64,000 nucleotides of DNA from Oscillospiraceae bacterium. GTDB taxonomy: Bacteria; Bacillota; Clostridia; Oscillospirales; Ruminococcaceae. Shown piece after piece: positions 17,732-25,844 of this stretch. A program made the translations under genes and the position numbers. Below the pieces are notes generated by a model. That model was not told where the DNA came from and did not search any database. It saw only the letters and a program-made list of their open reading frames with translations. Every line of letters starts with the position of its first letter. Within the stretch, counting starts at the first letter, position 1. Where the stretch lies: positions 186,001 to 250,000 of the forward strand of contig JAFRTG010000021.1 in assembly GCA_017427265.1 (NCBI GenBank), written 5' to 3'.

Positions 17732-19243
17732 ATGATGAACATGAAAAGACTGATCGCGCAGGCGGTCAGTGCATCCGTTCTGGCGATGTCACTGACGGCA
17801 ACAGCGATTCCCGTACATGCACAGACGCTGCTGAATGCAACATTCGAGGAGGGTCTCGACGGCTTCGGCCCGAGACTGAATGAATCCGTGACGCAGTCCA
17901 GCACTGTAGCCTATGAAGGCTCCTACAGTATTCTGGTCAGCGACAGAACCGAATCCTGGAACGGCGCTTCCTTCTCGCTCGGCCGCGACTGGACTTCCGG
18001 TGAGTCCTATTCGTTCTCCTGTGCAGTTTATCAGAAGAGCGGCGCGCCGATCACAATGCAGCTTTCTCTGCAGTATGATGACGATACAACCACAAACTAT
18101 GTCCAGATCGTTTCCGAGACTGTTCCGGACGGTGAATGGACGATCCTTTCCAACACCAATTATCAGATTCCCGAAGGCGCAACCAACCGTTCGATCTATA
18201 TTGAGACGACCGGTGAAGAAAAATGCGATTTCTATGTTGATTCCGTGTTCTCCGGCTCCGCAGGCGACAAGCCCGGCCCGGTAGAGCCGCCCGCCCCCAC
18301 ATATCGCAAGGGCGACGTCAATCATGACGACAAGATCGACTCCAAGGATCTGAGCGCAGTTGTGAACTTCCTGCTCTGCAAGGATGAGGGCAGCTCAGTC
18401 AACCTGGATTCGGCCGATATGAATAAAGACGATAAGGTGGATGCTGTGGATCTTACAATGCTTCGTCAGCTGTTCATTTATCCGAACCTGACTTCAACTA
18501 CCACAACAACAACCACAACGACGACGACTACCACGACAACCAAGCCGCAGCAGAGCCAGAGAATCCCCGGCAAGTTTACGAATGTTGCGGATATTTCCTG
18601 GATCAAGGCGCAGAAGGTCGTTGCACTGAGCTTTGATGACGGCCCGTTCTCCGGTCAGGACGGTCAGAATGCAGCAAGCATTCAGAATACGCTGACAGAA
18701 AACGGCTTCCATGCAACCTTCTTCTACTGGGGGCAGCATATCCAGAATAACCCGAATGAGATCAAGGAAGCAGAAAAGCGCGGCTTTGAGGTTGCAAACC
18801 ACACATGGTCACATCCGCAGAACTGGGGTTCGATGGATGCAAGCTCTGTCCGCCGTGAGTACGAGCAGTGCAAACAGGAACTTGATAAGCTCGTCGGTGA
18901 GGATCGTGTTTATCTGCTCCGTAACCCGTTTTTGGCATGGAGCAACAATATCAGCTCCGGTCTGAGTGAGGTACCGATGCCGAACTGCGGTATTGACTCC
19001 AAGGACTGGGACCGCAACTCCACGCAGGGTATTGTTCAGACAGTTCAGCAGGCAGCACAGTCCAACAGACTGGACGGCCAGGTCGTTCTGATGCACGAGA
19101 ACTACAGCACCACTGCACAGGCAGTTGAGCAGCTTTGCCCGTGGCTCAAGCAGAACGGCTACGCAGTCGTCACTGTCTCTGAGATGTTCAAGTTCCACAA
19201 CAAGGAACTGCAGGGCGGCCGCAAGTACGACAGCTGCTGGTAA
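17732..19243 (+). CDS. Secreted CBM22-dockerin-CE4 polysaccharide deacetylase (probable acetyl-xylan esterase)
   Basis: The 503-residue product has a signal peptide (1 to about 30), a beta-sandwich like the xylan-binding CBM22 (about 33-175; FEEGLDGFGPRLN at its start), a dockerin (about 190-252) with loops KGDVNHDDKIDSKDL and DMNKDDKVDAVDL, a run of 15 Thr (256-270), and a CE4/NodB domain (about 285-490). CE4 motifs are SFDDGP, the metal-site NHTWSHP and RNPF. CE4 enzymes of this layout remove acetyl groups from xylan; a chitin or peptidoglycan substrate is less likely next to a CBM22. The dockerin sits between the two other domains rather than at the C terminus. ATG 17732 follows AAAGGGG. 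A strong terminator follows at 19316. Confidence 0.9.
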   Translation: MMNMKRLIAQAVSASVLAMSLTATAIPVHAQTLLNATFEEGLDGFGPRLNESVTQSSTVAYEGSYSILVSDRTESWNGASFSLGRDWTSGESYSFSCAVYQKSGAPITMQLSLQYDDDTTTNYVQIVSETVPDGEWTILSNTNYQIPEGATNRSIYIETTGEEKCDFYVDSVFSGSAGDKPGPVEPPAPTYRKGDVNHDDKIDSKDLSAVVNFLLCKDEGSSVNLDSADMNKDDKVDAVDLTMLRQLFIYPNLTSTTTTTTTTTTTTTTTKPQQSQRIPGKFTNVADISWIKAQKVVALSFDDGPFSGQDGQNAASIQNTLTENGFHATFFYWGQHIQNNPNEIKEAEKRGFEVANHTWSHPQNWGSMDASSVRREYEQCKQELDKLVGEDRVYLLRNPFLAWSNNISSGLSEVPMPNCGIDSKDWDRNSTQGIVQTVQQAAQSNRLDGQVVLMHENYSTTAQAVEQLCPWLKQNGYAVVTVSEMFKFHNKELQGGRKYDSCW

Positions 19244-19315
19244 TCCGAACCTGACTTTATGACTCTTTCATTCATTTCTTTCTGAGTCTGACAGAAGCAA
19301 AATTTGTTTCGCAGA

Positions 19316-19346
19316 AAAGCACCTGTTCGCCGCAGGTGCTTTTTTG
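19316..19346 (+). terminator. Terminator of CE4 gene
   Basis: AAAGCACCTG, 7-nt loop, CAGGTGCTTTTTT: a classical intrinsic terminator. The rest of the gap to 19590 holds only the next promoter. Confidence 0.9.
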
Positions 19347-19433
19347 TATTTTTGCAGCATTTTTCCGAAGAAAACCCTTTACTATATACAAAATCATCCG
19401 CAGAAGCCCCCTGATATTCTGCAATGAATGCCG

Positions 19434-19463
19434 TTGACTTTTCTTCTGCGTATATGCTATAAT
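19434..19463 (+). promoter_or_regulatory. Sigma-A promoter for zinc-ribbon protein/dacA/ispH run
   Basis: TTGACT, 18 nt, TATAAT preceded by TGC (extended -10). The leader to 19591 is about 120 nt. Confidence 0.8.
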
Positions 19464-19590
19464 ATAAAGTATCGAAATATACATGCTGCCCGTAAAACGG
19501 CGGCTGCGATTTTTGTGCGGCAGTCTGCCTTTGCCGGCTCTGTCTGCGCAGAATATAATTGATTTTTTCTATACGGGAAGGACGTTCCAT

Positions 19591-20823
19591 ATGGCAAAGA
19601 ACCAGCAAGCCGTGTGCAGCTGCGGCGCTGCCTATGACAGCAGCGGCGTATGTACGCGGTGCGGTAAAAAGCGCCCGCGTTCGGGTGCATACCGCGTCCT
19701 GCACACGGTTCTGTGTGTGCTCGGCGCATTGATTTTGTTTTTCAGCATCGGCAATTCAGCAGCGCTGCGGCATTTCGTCTCGACGGATGCGCTGCCGGAA
19801 AGTCTGCGTGCTGCCAGAATCTCCGATGCGGCTGTCCCGTTTACCGGGAAGAATGTGACGGAGTATATCATGAGCAACTATGTCGCGGACAGCAATGTCC
19901 TGCAGGAGGACGTTGCTGCGGCGGCAGACGGACTTGGGATTCCGGCCTTCCTCGGTGACAAGACTGCAGCACATTTTGCGCTGCTGCGCGGCGAAACGGA
20001 TACGCCCATGCAGATCAGCGCCGATGAGATCAAGGCGGAGCTCGACCGCATCAGCGATTCGCTGGCGGCGACCGGCGGCATCATCGTTGATGACCGCGAC
20101 CGTGAGCAGATCGACGCATCGCTCGGCGGCACACTCCGGACGATTAACTCGCTGAGTACGGCCTTCGGCAGCAATCCTGCCGGAAGAGCTGTGCAGCGCT
20201 TCAGTGTCTCCATGTGGGCATATGCCGTGGAGCTGATTCTGCTCGGACTGCTGTTATGGCGCTGGATCCGGATCCGCAAGAACAGCGGTACCGATGCTGC
20301 AGGCGCACTCAAGGGGATGGGACTGACCTGCCTGATTCCTTCCTTGATTGGGTTTCTGCCGGTTGTATTCGGCGGCGTGCGGACATGGTTTACCCGCGAC
20401 GGCATTGTCGGGCTGTTCGGCGTGACAAAGGTGCTGCGCGCTCCCTACTGGGTCATTACGATCACAGGCATTTCCTTCGGACTGATGCTGATTGAATTTG
20501 CAGCATACGGCCGTACCCGTGCAATGTATAAAGCACTGAATCCGGATAATCAGGCAGGGGAAAATGCAAAGATCGCACCGGCTTTTGAGATGCCGGCTGT
20601 TCCGGAGGCTGATGAGGATTTGCCGGAAGCTCCGGCTGAACCGGTGCAGTCTGCGGAGGAAGCACCCGCGAAATTCTGCATTCACTGCGGCAAAACCCTC
20701 AAAGGCAGCGCCAAATTCTGCAGCTACTGCGGCACCAGCCAGACGGTTCAGACCGACACCGACTGGACGGCCGATCTGCCGGATTTCCCCGTGGAAGAAA
20801 CTGGCAGCACAGAGGAGCAGTAA
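19591..20823 (+). CDS. Zinc-ribbon membrane protein of unknown function
   Basis: A 410-residue protein with a short N-terminal zinc ribbon (CSCGAAYDSSGVCTRCG), a membrane segment at about 38-55, a long outer region (about 60-205) without recognised domain, then three more membrane segments (about 210-310). The cytoplasmic tail is acidic and ends with a second zinc ribbon (FCIHCGKTLKGSAKFCSYCG). Zinc ribbons at both ends of a membrane protein are common in Clostridia proteins of unknown role. ATG 19591 follows GGGAAGG by 8 nt. It is followed 45 nt later by a D-Ala-D-Ala carboxypeptidase, which hints at an envelope role but does not prove it. Confidence 0.75.
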   Translation: MAKNQQAVCSCGAAYDSSGVCTRCGKKRPRSGAYRVLHTVLCVLGALILFFSIGNSAALRHFVSTDALPESLRAARISDAAVPFTGKNVTEYIMSNYVADSNVLQEDVAAAADGLGIPAFLGDKTAAHFALLRGETDTPMQISADEIKAELDRISDSLAATGGIIVDDRDREQIDASLGGTLRTINSLSTAFGSNPAGRAVQRFSVSMWAYAVELILLGLLLWRWIRIRKNSGTDAAGALKGMGLTCLIPSLIGFLPVVFGGVRTWFTRDGIVGLFGVTKVLRAPYWVITITGISFGLMLIEFAAYGRTRAMYKALNPDNQAGENAKIAPAFEMPAVPEADEDLPEAPAEPVQSAEEAPAKFCIHCGKTLKGSAKFCSYCGTSQTVQTDTDWTADLPDFPVEETGSTEEQ

Positions 20824-20868
20824 GTCTGCAATATCAAACGCATATACCGAGAAAAGAGAGAACAAAAG

Positions 20869-21999
20869 ATGGCAGAACAATCCAAGAAAAAAAGCGGCGG
20901 CAAGGGGCTGGCCGTCTTTCTGGGGCTGATGCTCCTTGCACTGATCGGCATGGGGCTCTCGGCTGCGTGGAAATCGTTAAACTCGTACCGTGATCCGCAG
21001 TCGGATTCTGCGGAGGAATCCGCTGTGACGGTATTAACAGCTGCGGCAACGACCCCGGCGACAACGACTGTCACGACAACAACGGAGCGGTTTCCGTCCG
21101 CGCCGAAAAAGACGACTGAAACCGTCACACTGACCGATACCGATCTGATCTATGCGCGCAATGCCGTGCTGCTTCAGGCTGCGCCTGACGGCAATCAGAT
21201 TCTGGCAGAGCGTGATGCGGATGCAGAGATCTATCCTGCATCCATGACGAAGATCATGACGCTTGTGACCTATCTGGAGCTCTGCGGCGAGACCGCGGAG
21301 AGCGATCTCCTGATTATGGACGAGGACGTCATTGCGGCACAGCGGGCGCAGTTGGCCTATGTGGCCGGATTTGAGCCGGGCGAGGCCTGCAGCGTCATGG
21401 ATCTGCTCTATGCGATGATGCTGCCCTCCGGCGCGGATGCAGCCGTAATGCTGGCGACACACGCAGCAGGCAGCGAGGCGGCCTTTGCGGAACAGATGAA
21501 CGCACTTGCAGCGGAAATGGGGCTGCAGCATACGCATTTTGTCAACTGCACAGGGCTGCATGAGGACGAACATGTCAGTACAGTCAATGAGATTGCGCAG
21601 ATTCTGCTCTATGCGCTGAAGCATCCGCTTGCAGCAAAGATTATGTCTGCGTACCGCCATACAACAGCTGCTTCCCCGCAGCACGAGGAAGGCATAGAGC
21701 TTGTCTCGACAACGCTCTCGCGCATGGTCGGCAACGAGCTGGAAGGACTGGAAAAGCCGCTGCATATCATCGGCGGAAAAACCGGCTTTACAAATCCTGC
21801 GGGTCAGTGCCTCGCCACATGGGCGGAAAACGCTGACGGCGAAGTGTTCGTCACGGTCATTGCCGGCAGCACCATGCTGGAACCGCTGGACGCGATCGGC
21901 GACACGCTGACGCTGTATCAGCTGACCTGCAAGACGCCGGACGAGATCGAACGCCTGACGGTGGATGAAGCCGATCTGCCGGACTATGAGCATTACTGA
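20869..21999 (+). CDS. D-alanyl-D-alanine carboxypeptidase (PBP5-type, membrane-anchored)
   Basis: This 376-residue enzyme trims the terminal D-Ala from peptidoglycan stem peptides. It has an N-terminal membrane anchor (about 12-32), a Thr-rich linker and an S11-type catalytic domain. Motifs are SMTK with nucleophile S125 and K128, SGAD in place of the usual SGN, and GGKTGFT. The Asn-to-Ala change in the second motif also occurs, as far as I recall, in other Clostridia carboxypeptidases, so activity is still likely. The C-terminal amphipathic anchor of Gram-negative PBP5 is absent, consistent with N-terminal anchoring. The gene ends 16 nt before ispH. Confidence 0.9.
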   Translation: MAEQSKKKSGGKGLAVFLGLMLLALIGMGLSAAWKSLNSYRDPQSDSAEESAVTVLTAAATTPATTTVTTTTERFPSAPKKTTETVTLTDTDLIYARNAVLLQAAPDGNQILAERDADAEIYPASMTKIMTLVTYLELCGETAESDLLIMDEDVIAAQRAQLAYVAGFEPGEACSVMDLLYAMMLPSGADAAVMLATHAAGSEAAFAEQMNALAAEMGLQHTHFVNCTGLHEDEHVSTVNEIAQILLYALKHPLAAKIMSAYRHTTAASPQHEEGIELVSTTLSRMVGNELEGLEKPLHIIGGKTGFTNPAGQCLATWAENADGEVFVTVIAGSTMLEPLDAIGDTLTLYQLTCKTPDEIERLTVDEADLPDYEHY

Positions 22000-22015
22000 G
22001 AAGGGAGGCCGCGGC

Positions 22016-24085
22016 ATGAAATATGAGATCAGCACAGCGAAATCCGCGGGCTTCTGCTTCGGCGTGGACCGCGCCGTCAAGCTGGTCTATCAGGCGCTTG
22101 ATGAGGGAAAACGGGTCGCAACGCTCGGCCCGATCGTGCACAATGCGTCCGTCGTCGGCGACCTGAACGAAAAGGGTGCGCGGATTGTCAGCGGGCCGGA
22201 GGAGCTGCTTCCCGGTGAAACGCTCATCATCCGGGCGCACGGCGTTCCGCGTGCTGTGTATCAGCAGCTGGAGACGCAGGGCAATCCCATGATCGACGCA
22301 ACCTGTCCCTTTGTTGCGCGGATTCATAAAATTGTTGCCGAGCAGACCGCTGCCGGCAGACATGTTTTTATCGCCGGTGACCCCAAGCATCCGGAGGTGC
22401 AGGGAATCGTCGGACATTGTGAGGGAAATTGTACAGTTTTTTGCGATGCGGGCGAGCTGAAGTGCTTGATTGATAGAAGTTTGCCTGAAAGGCTTGCAAT
22501 CGTAGCGCAAACGACGTATAATAAATTACTATGGGGGGAGTGTATAGCACTTTTGCCTTCTGATCACCCCGATTTGCAGGTGTTTGACACCATCTGCAGT
22601 GCAACCGCAGCCCGCCAGTCGGATGCAGATCTGCTCTCACGCGCTTCTGATCTGATGGTGATTGCAGGCGGCCGGCACAGCTCCAATACCGTCAAGCTCT
22701 ATGACGTCTGCAGCAGAAACTGTCCGTCATGGCTGATCGAAACGGCAGAGGAGCTCAGCGCGCACGCAGATGAGATCCGGCAGAAGGCTGCGGAAATCGC
22801 AGCTGCATCCGGAAAGGATTACATCCTGAAAATCGGAATCACGGCAGGCGCAAGTACACCCGCTCACATTATTAAGGAGGTTCAAACCAATATGTCTGGA
22901 ATTTTTGACACCGATACCACGATCCCGGAAAACGAGGACTTCGCAGCAGCGTTCGAGGAGGAGCTCGATAAGACCTTCACGAAAAAAATCAGAAAGGGCG
23001 ACCGGGTTGTCGGCATTGTCGCTTCCATCAGCGGCAACAATGAAGTCATGGTTGATGTAGGTGCCAAGCAGACCGGCTATATTACCCTTTCCGAACTGAC
23101 CAGTGATACCTCTAAAAAGCCCTCTGACCTTGTTAAGGTCGGCGATGAGCTCGAGCTTGTTGTCATTCAGGTGAATGATGCAGAAGGTACTGTTCAGCTC
23201 TCGAAGCGCAGAGTCGATGAAATGATCGGCTTCGAGAACATCCTCAAGGCTCATGAGGCCGGCGAGGTGCTTGAGGGTACTGTTCTCAGCGTAGTCAAGG
23301 GCGGTCTGGTTGCTGACAGCAACGGCGTACATGTCTTCATTCCGGCTTCGCAGTCCGGTCTCGGCAGAGGCGCAGATCTCAACGTGCTCCTCAAGCAGCC
23401 GATCCGTTTCGTCATCATTGACGTCAACGAGCAGCGCCGCAGAGCGGTCGGCTCGATCCGTCAGGTACAGAAGGCTGAGCGCGACGCAGCCAAGGCAAAG
23501 TTCTGGGAGACCGCAAAGGTCGGTGACGTTTACACCGGCGAGGTCAAGTCCCTGACCAGCTACGGCGCATTCGTCGATCTCGGCGGCATTGACGGAATGG
23601 TTCACGTTTCTGAGCTGTCCTGGGCACGCATCCACCAGCCGAGCGATGTTGTTGAAGTCGGCGATACCCTTGAGGTTTATATTAAGGCACTCAATCCGGA
23701 AACCGGCAGAATTTCCCTCGGTCACAGAAGACCGGAGGACAATCCGTGGGTGAAGTTCACCAATGAGTATGCAGTCGGTGATATCGTGGATGCCACGATC
23801 GTTTCTGTGACGTCCTTCGGCGCATTTGCCCGCATCACGGACGGCATCGACGGCCTGATCCACATCTCCCAGCTCTCCAGCGAGCGCGTTTCCAATGTCA
23901 AGGACGTTGTCAACGTCGGTGATACCGTTACGGTCAAGATCACTGCAATCGACAGCGAGAAGAAGCGCATCAGCCTTTCGATGCGTGCAGTCAATGAGGA
24001 GGACGCTGCCGAGGAAGCTGCAGAGGCTGACGAGGTCGTTTACTCTGACGAAGCTGAGGCTCCGGCTGAGGAAGCTGCAGAGTAA
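22016..24085 (+). CDS. ispH: 4-hydroxy-3-methylbut-2-enyl diphosphate reductase fused to ribosomal S1 domains (IspH-RpsA)
   Basis: The 689-residue fusion combines the last enzyme of the MEP isoprenoid pathway with an S1-type RNA-binding protein. IspH occupies about 1-285 and keeps the three [4Fe-4S] cysteines in FCFGV, ATCPF and TICSAT. From about residue 320 there are four S1 domains, the last two being the most canonical (TSYGAFVDLGGIDGMVHVSELSW and TSFGAFARITDGIDGLIHISQLS). The C-terminal tail is acidic. Such fusions are known in Clostridia. ATG 22016 follows AAGGGAGG. Unusually, a promoter-like element (22494-22522) and a strong ribosome site with ATG (22874-22894) lie inside the frame, so a separate S1-only protein may also be made. 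Confidence 0.94.
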   Translation: MKYEISTAKSAGFCFGVDRAVKLVYQALDEGKRVATLGPIVHNASVVGDLNEKGARIVSGPEELLPGETLIIRAHGVPRAVYQQLETQGNPMIDATCPFVARIHKIVAEQTAAGRHVFIAGDPKHPEVQGIVGHCEGNCTVFCDAGELKCLIDRSLPERLAIVAQTTYNKLLWGECIALLPSDHPDLQVFDTICSATAARQSDADLLSRASDLMVIAGGRHSSNTVKLYDVCSRNCPSWLIETAEELSAHADEIRQKAAEIAAASGKDYILKIGITAGASTPAHIIKEVQTNMSGIFDTDTTIPENEDFAAAFEEELDKTFTKKIRKGDRVVGIVASISGNNEVMVDVGAKQTGYITLSELTSDTSKKPSDLVKVGDELELVVIQVNDAEGTVQLSKRRVDEMIGFENILKAHEAGEVLEGTVLSVVKGGLVADSNGVHVFIPASQSGLGRGADLNVLLKQPIRFVIIDVNEQRRRAVGSIRQVQKAERDAAKAKFWETAKVGDVYTGEVKSLTSYGAFVDLGGIDGMVHVSELSWARIHQPSDVVEVGDTLEVYIKALNPETGRISLGHRRPEDNPWVKFTNEYAVGDIVDATIVSVTSFGAFARITDGIDGLIHISQLSSERVSNVKDVVNVGDTVTVKITAIDSEKKRISLSMRAVNEEDAAEEAAEADEVVYSDEAEAPAEEAAE
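22494..22522 (+). promoter_or_regulatory. Candidate internal promoter within ispH
   Basis: TTGCAA, 17 nt, TATAAT, inside the IspH coding region and in a locally A+T-richer stretch with atypical codons. It points toward the internal start at 22892. Coding constraint makes a chance match possible. Confidence 0.4.
22874..22894 (+). promoter_or_regulatory. rpsA: Internal ribosome site and start at the IspH/S1 junction
   Basis: AAGGAGG at 22874-22880 lies 11 nt before an in-frame ATG at 22892. Translation from there gives a 397-residue protein starting MSGIFDTDTTIPENEDF that contains all four S1 domains and no IspH, much like stand-alone RpsA-type proteins. Confidence 0.55.
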
Positions 24086-24126
24086 TTCCTGCAAAAATGA
24101 ACGGTCTGAGCCCGGCTCAGATTTTG

Positions 24127-24166
24127 AAAGGAGGACGGAGGAGATTCGTCCTCCTTTCCTTTTTTG
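24127..24166 (+). terminator. Terminator of ispH-rpsA
   Basis: AAAGGAGGACG, 9-nt loop, CGTCCTCCTTT then CCTTTTTT: strong intrinsic terminator. Confidence 0.9.
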
Positions 24167-24200
24167 GCTGAAATCCGGTTTTCCCGGCTGTTTTTCAGCC

Positions 24201-24230
24201 TTGACAGTACCGTGTACCGTATGGTATGAT
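24201..24230 (+). promoter_or_regulatory. Sigma-A promoter for paralogue pair and vWA gene
   Basis: Perfect TTGACA, 18 nt, TATGAT, about 35 nt before the GTG start. Confidence 0.8.
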
Positions 24231-24267
24231 AATTACACGCAAAAAAAGCAGAAAGGGGAATACAGCC

Positions 24268-24951
24268 GTGAAAAACAGCACCAAGATCCTGCTCGCTGCA
24301 ATGGGCGTTGTGGAAGCATTGCTTGCTGTGGTTCTGTTCAATGTTGTGAATGCAAGTGTGCCGCTGAAGCTGCTGATCGTGGCTGCGGTGGTTGCAATCT
24401 CGCTGATTGCGGATGCAGCGATCCTGCACAGCGGAAGCGCTTCGGTCGTCAGCGACGCCAAGAAGCTCAAGGATGCCGATGACTATATCAAGGCGTTTTA
24501 TGCATGGCTCAATGAAGATACACCCTTTGCCGACCATATTAAAAGGGCAATCAGCCAGCTGGAATCGCTCAAGCGCAAGCAGAAAGCACTGCGTGCCGTG
24601 CTCGATGATTCCAAGGACAGCCCGTTCCTGACGACCGCAAATGAGGTCGATCAGTATATTCTCGCAAACAGCAAGCGGATTCTCAACCGCGTCATGATCT
24701 ATGACCGCGGCGAACCGCATAAGTATAATATGCATGTTGCGTATCTGCAGGAGATTCTCGGTGAGAATGCACATGTGCTCTCGGATTTCGAGAACCTGAT
24801 TCTTGAGGTTTCGCAAATCGGTGACGATGCGACGGCGGCAACGCCCTGCCTCAATGAACTGACCAATGCACTCCGCAGCGTGCGGAGCGGCCCGGAATCC
24901 TACGGCCAGGAATCGCAGCAGGATCCGCCGCAGCAGATGATGATGCAGTAA
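24268..24951 (+). CDS. Membrane protein of unknown function, paralogue 1
   Basis: A 227-residue protein with two close N-terminal membrane segments (about 5-28 and 30-52), then a helical cytoplasmic domain with the block LESLKRKQKALRAVL, a NEVDQYILANSKRILNRVMIYD stretch and a Gln/Met tail ending MMMQ. I do not recognise a named family; the layout (two membrane segments and a helical domain) recalls the XpaC group, but I see no shared motif. The start is GTG at 24268, 9 nt after AAAGGGG. The next gene is a diverged paralogue, and a solute-binding/vWA fusion follows, so the three probably form one envelope complex or operon. Confidence 0.7.
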   Translation: MKNSTKILLAAMGVVEALLAVVLFNVVNASVPLKLLIVAAVVAISLIADAAILHSGSASVVSDAKKLKDADDYIKAFYAWLNEDTPFADHIKRAISQLESLKRKQKALRAVLDDSKDSPFLTTANEVDQYILANSKRILNRVMIYDRGEPHKYNMHVAYLQEILGENAHVLSDFENLILEVSQIGDDATAATPCLNELTNALRSVRSGPESYGQESQQDPPQQMMMQ

Positions 24952-24988
24952 TCAGGCATGACACTGCCCGGTGAAAGGAGGTACGGTC

Positions 24989-25816
24989 ATGCTCAATAAG
25001 ATTTGTCCGGAATGCGGGATCACGCTCCGGAAATGCAGCGATCCCGATACCTTCGTTTGCCCGAAGTGCCTGCGCAGCTTCAAAGACTGCTCGCGGTCAC
25101 AGGAATCGAATACTGCCGAACAGCCCTTCCCGGAAGAAGTGTTCAAGGGAAAGGAATCGCTCCCGGATCTGAGCGACGGTACCATAGCGGTCATCTTTAT
25201 TATGATTCTGGTGGCCTGCGTGTCGTTCGTGCTCAGAATGATACCGGTTACGATTGTAGCCGCACTCATGATCGTCATTACCGTGAAGGTGGTGGAGCGC
25301 ACAGACCGGAAGCCGGAGCAGGCGCCTGCTGCCGAAGAAAAGCAGAAGCAGACTGCCGAGCCGGAAACGACGGCGGATTTTATCCGCGCATTCCAGACCA
25401 TCGGCCGCCAGAACTTTGATCTCCTGCCCCAGACCGAGCATGTCGTGACACAGCTGCAGCAGCTGGAACGCAAGCGCCGCGGACTTTCCGCGATGCTCGG
25501 AACGGATCACCCGTTCCTGCAGATGGCTGCGGATGCAGAACGCTATGTTCTCAGCAACTGCAGACAGATTTACCGCAGATTTTATTACTGCGATCTCAGC
25601 GATCCTTCGTTGCTGCGGCAGCATATGCTGTTTGCTTCCGAACGCCTGCGCGAGAATGAGCGCGTTCTGGCTGATTACGAAAATCTTGTGATCGAGGTCA
25701 CACAGATGGATGACAGTACCCCGGTGCCGGTACCCTGCATGGATACCGTGACGGATACGCTGCGGCGCATCCGCACCGGTGATGAGGACAATACGCATCA
25801 CATGATGATGCAGTGA
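24989..25816 (+). CDS. Zinc-ribbon membrane protein of unknown function, paralogue 2
   Basis: A 275-residue protein with an N-terminal zinc ribbon (CPECGITLRKC..CPKC), two membrane segments (about 60-100), an acidic linker and a C-terminal domain that matches the preceding protein: LQQLERKRRGLSAML, DAERYVLSNCRQIYRRFYYCD, the ENERVLADYENLVIEVTQMDD block and the terminal MMMQ. The pair therefore arose by tandem duplication, with the ribbon gained or lost. ATG 24989 follows AAAGGAGG. It is separated by 37 nt from the gene before it and 28 nt from the next. Confidence 0.75.
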   Translation: MLNKICPECGITLRKCSDPDTFVCPKCLRSFKDCSRSQESNTAEQPFPEEVFKGKESLPDLSDGTIAVIFIMILVACVSFVLRMIPVTIVAALMIVITVKVVERTDRKPEQAPAAEEKQKQTAEPETTADFIRAFQTIGRQNFDLLPQTEHVVTQLQQLERKRRGLSAMLGTDHPFLQMAADAERYVLSNCRQIYRRFYYCDLSDPSLLRQHMLFASERLRENERVLADYENLVIEVTQMDDSTPVPVPCMDTVTDTLRRIRTGDEDNTHHMMMQ

Positions 25817-25844
25817 GCTTTTTATATTCAGATCGGAGGTTGAA

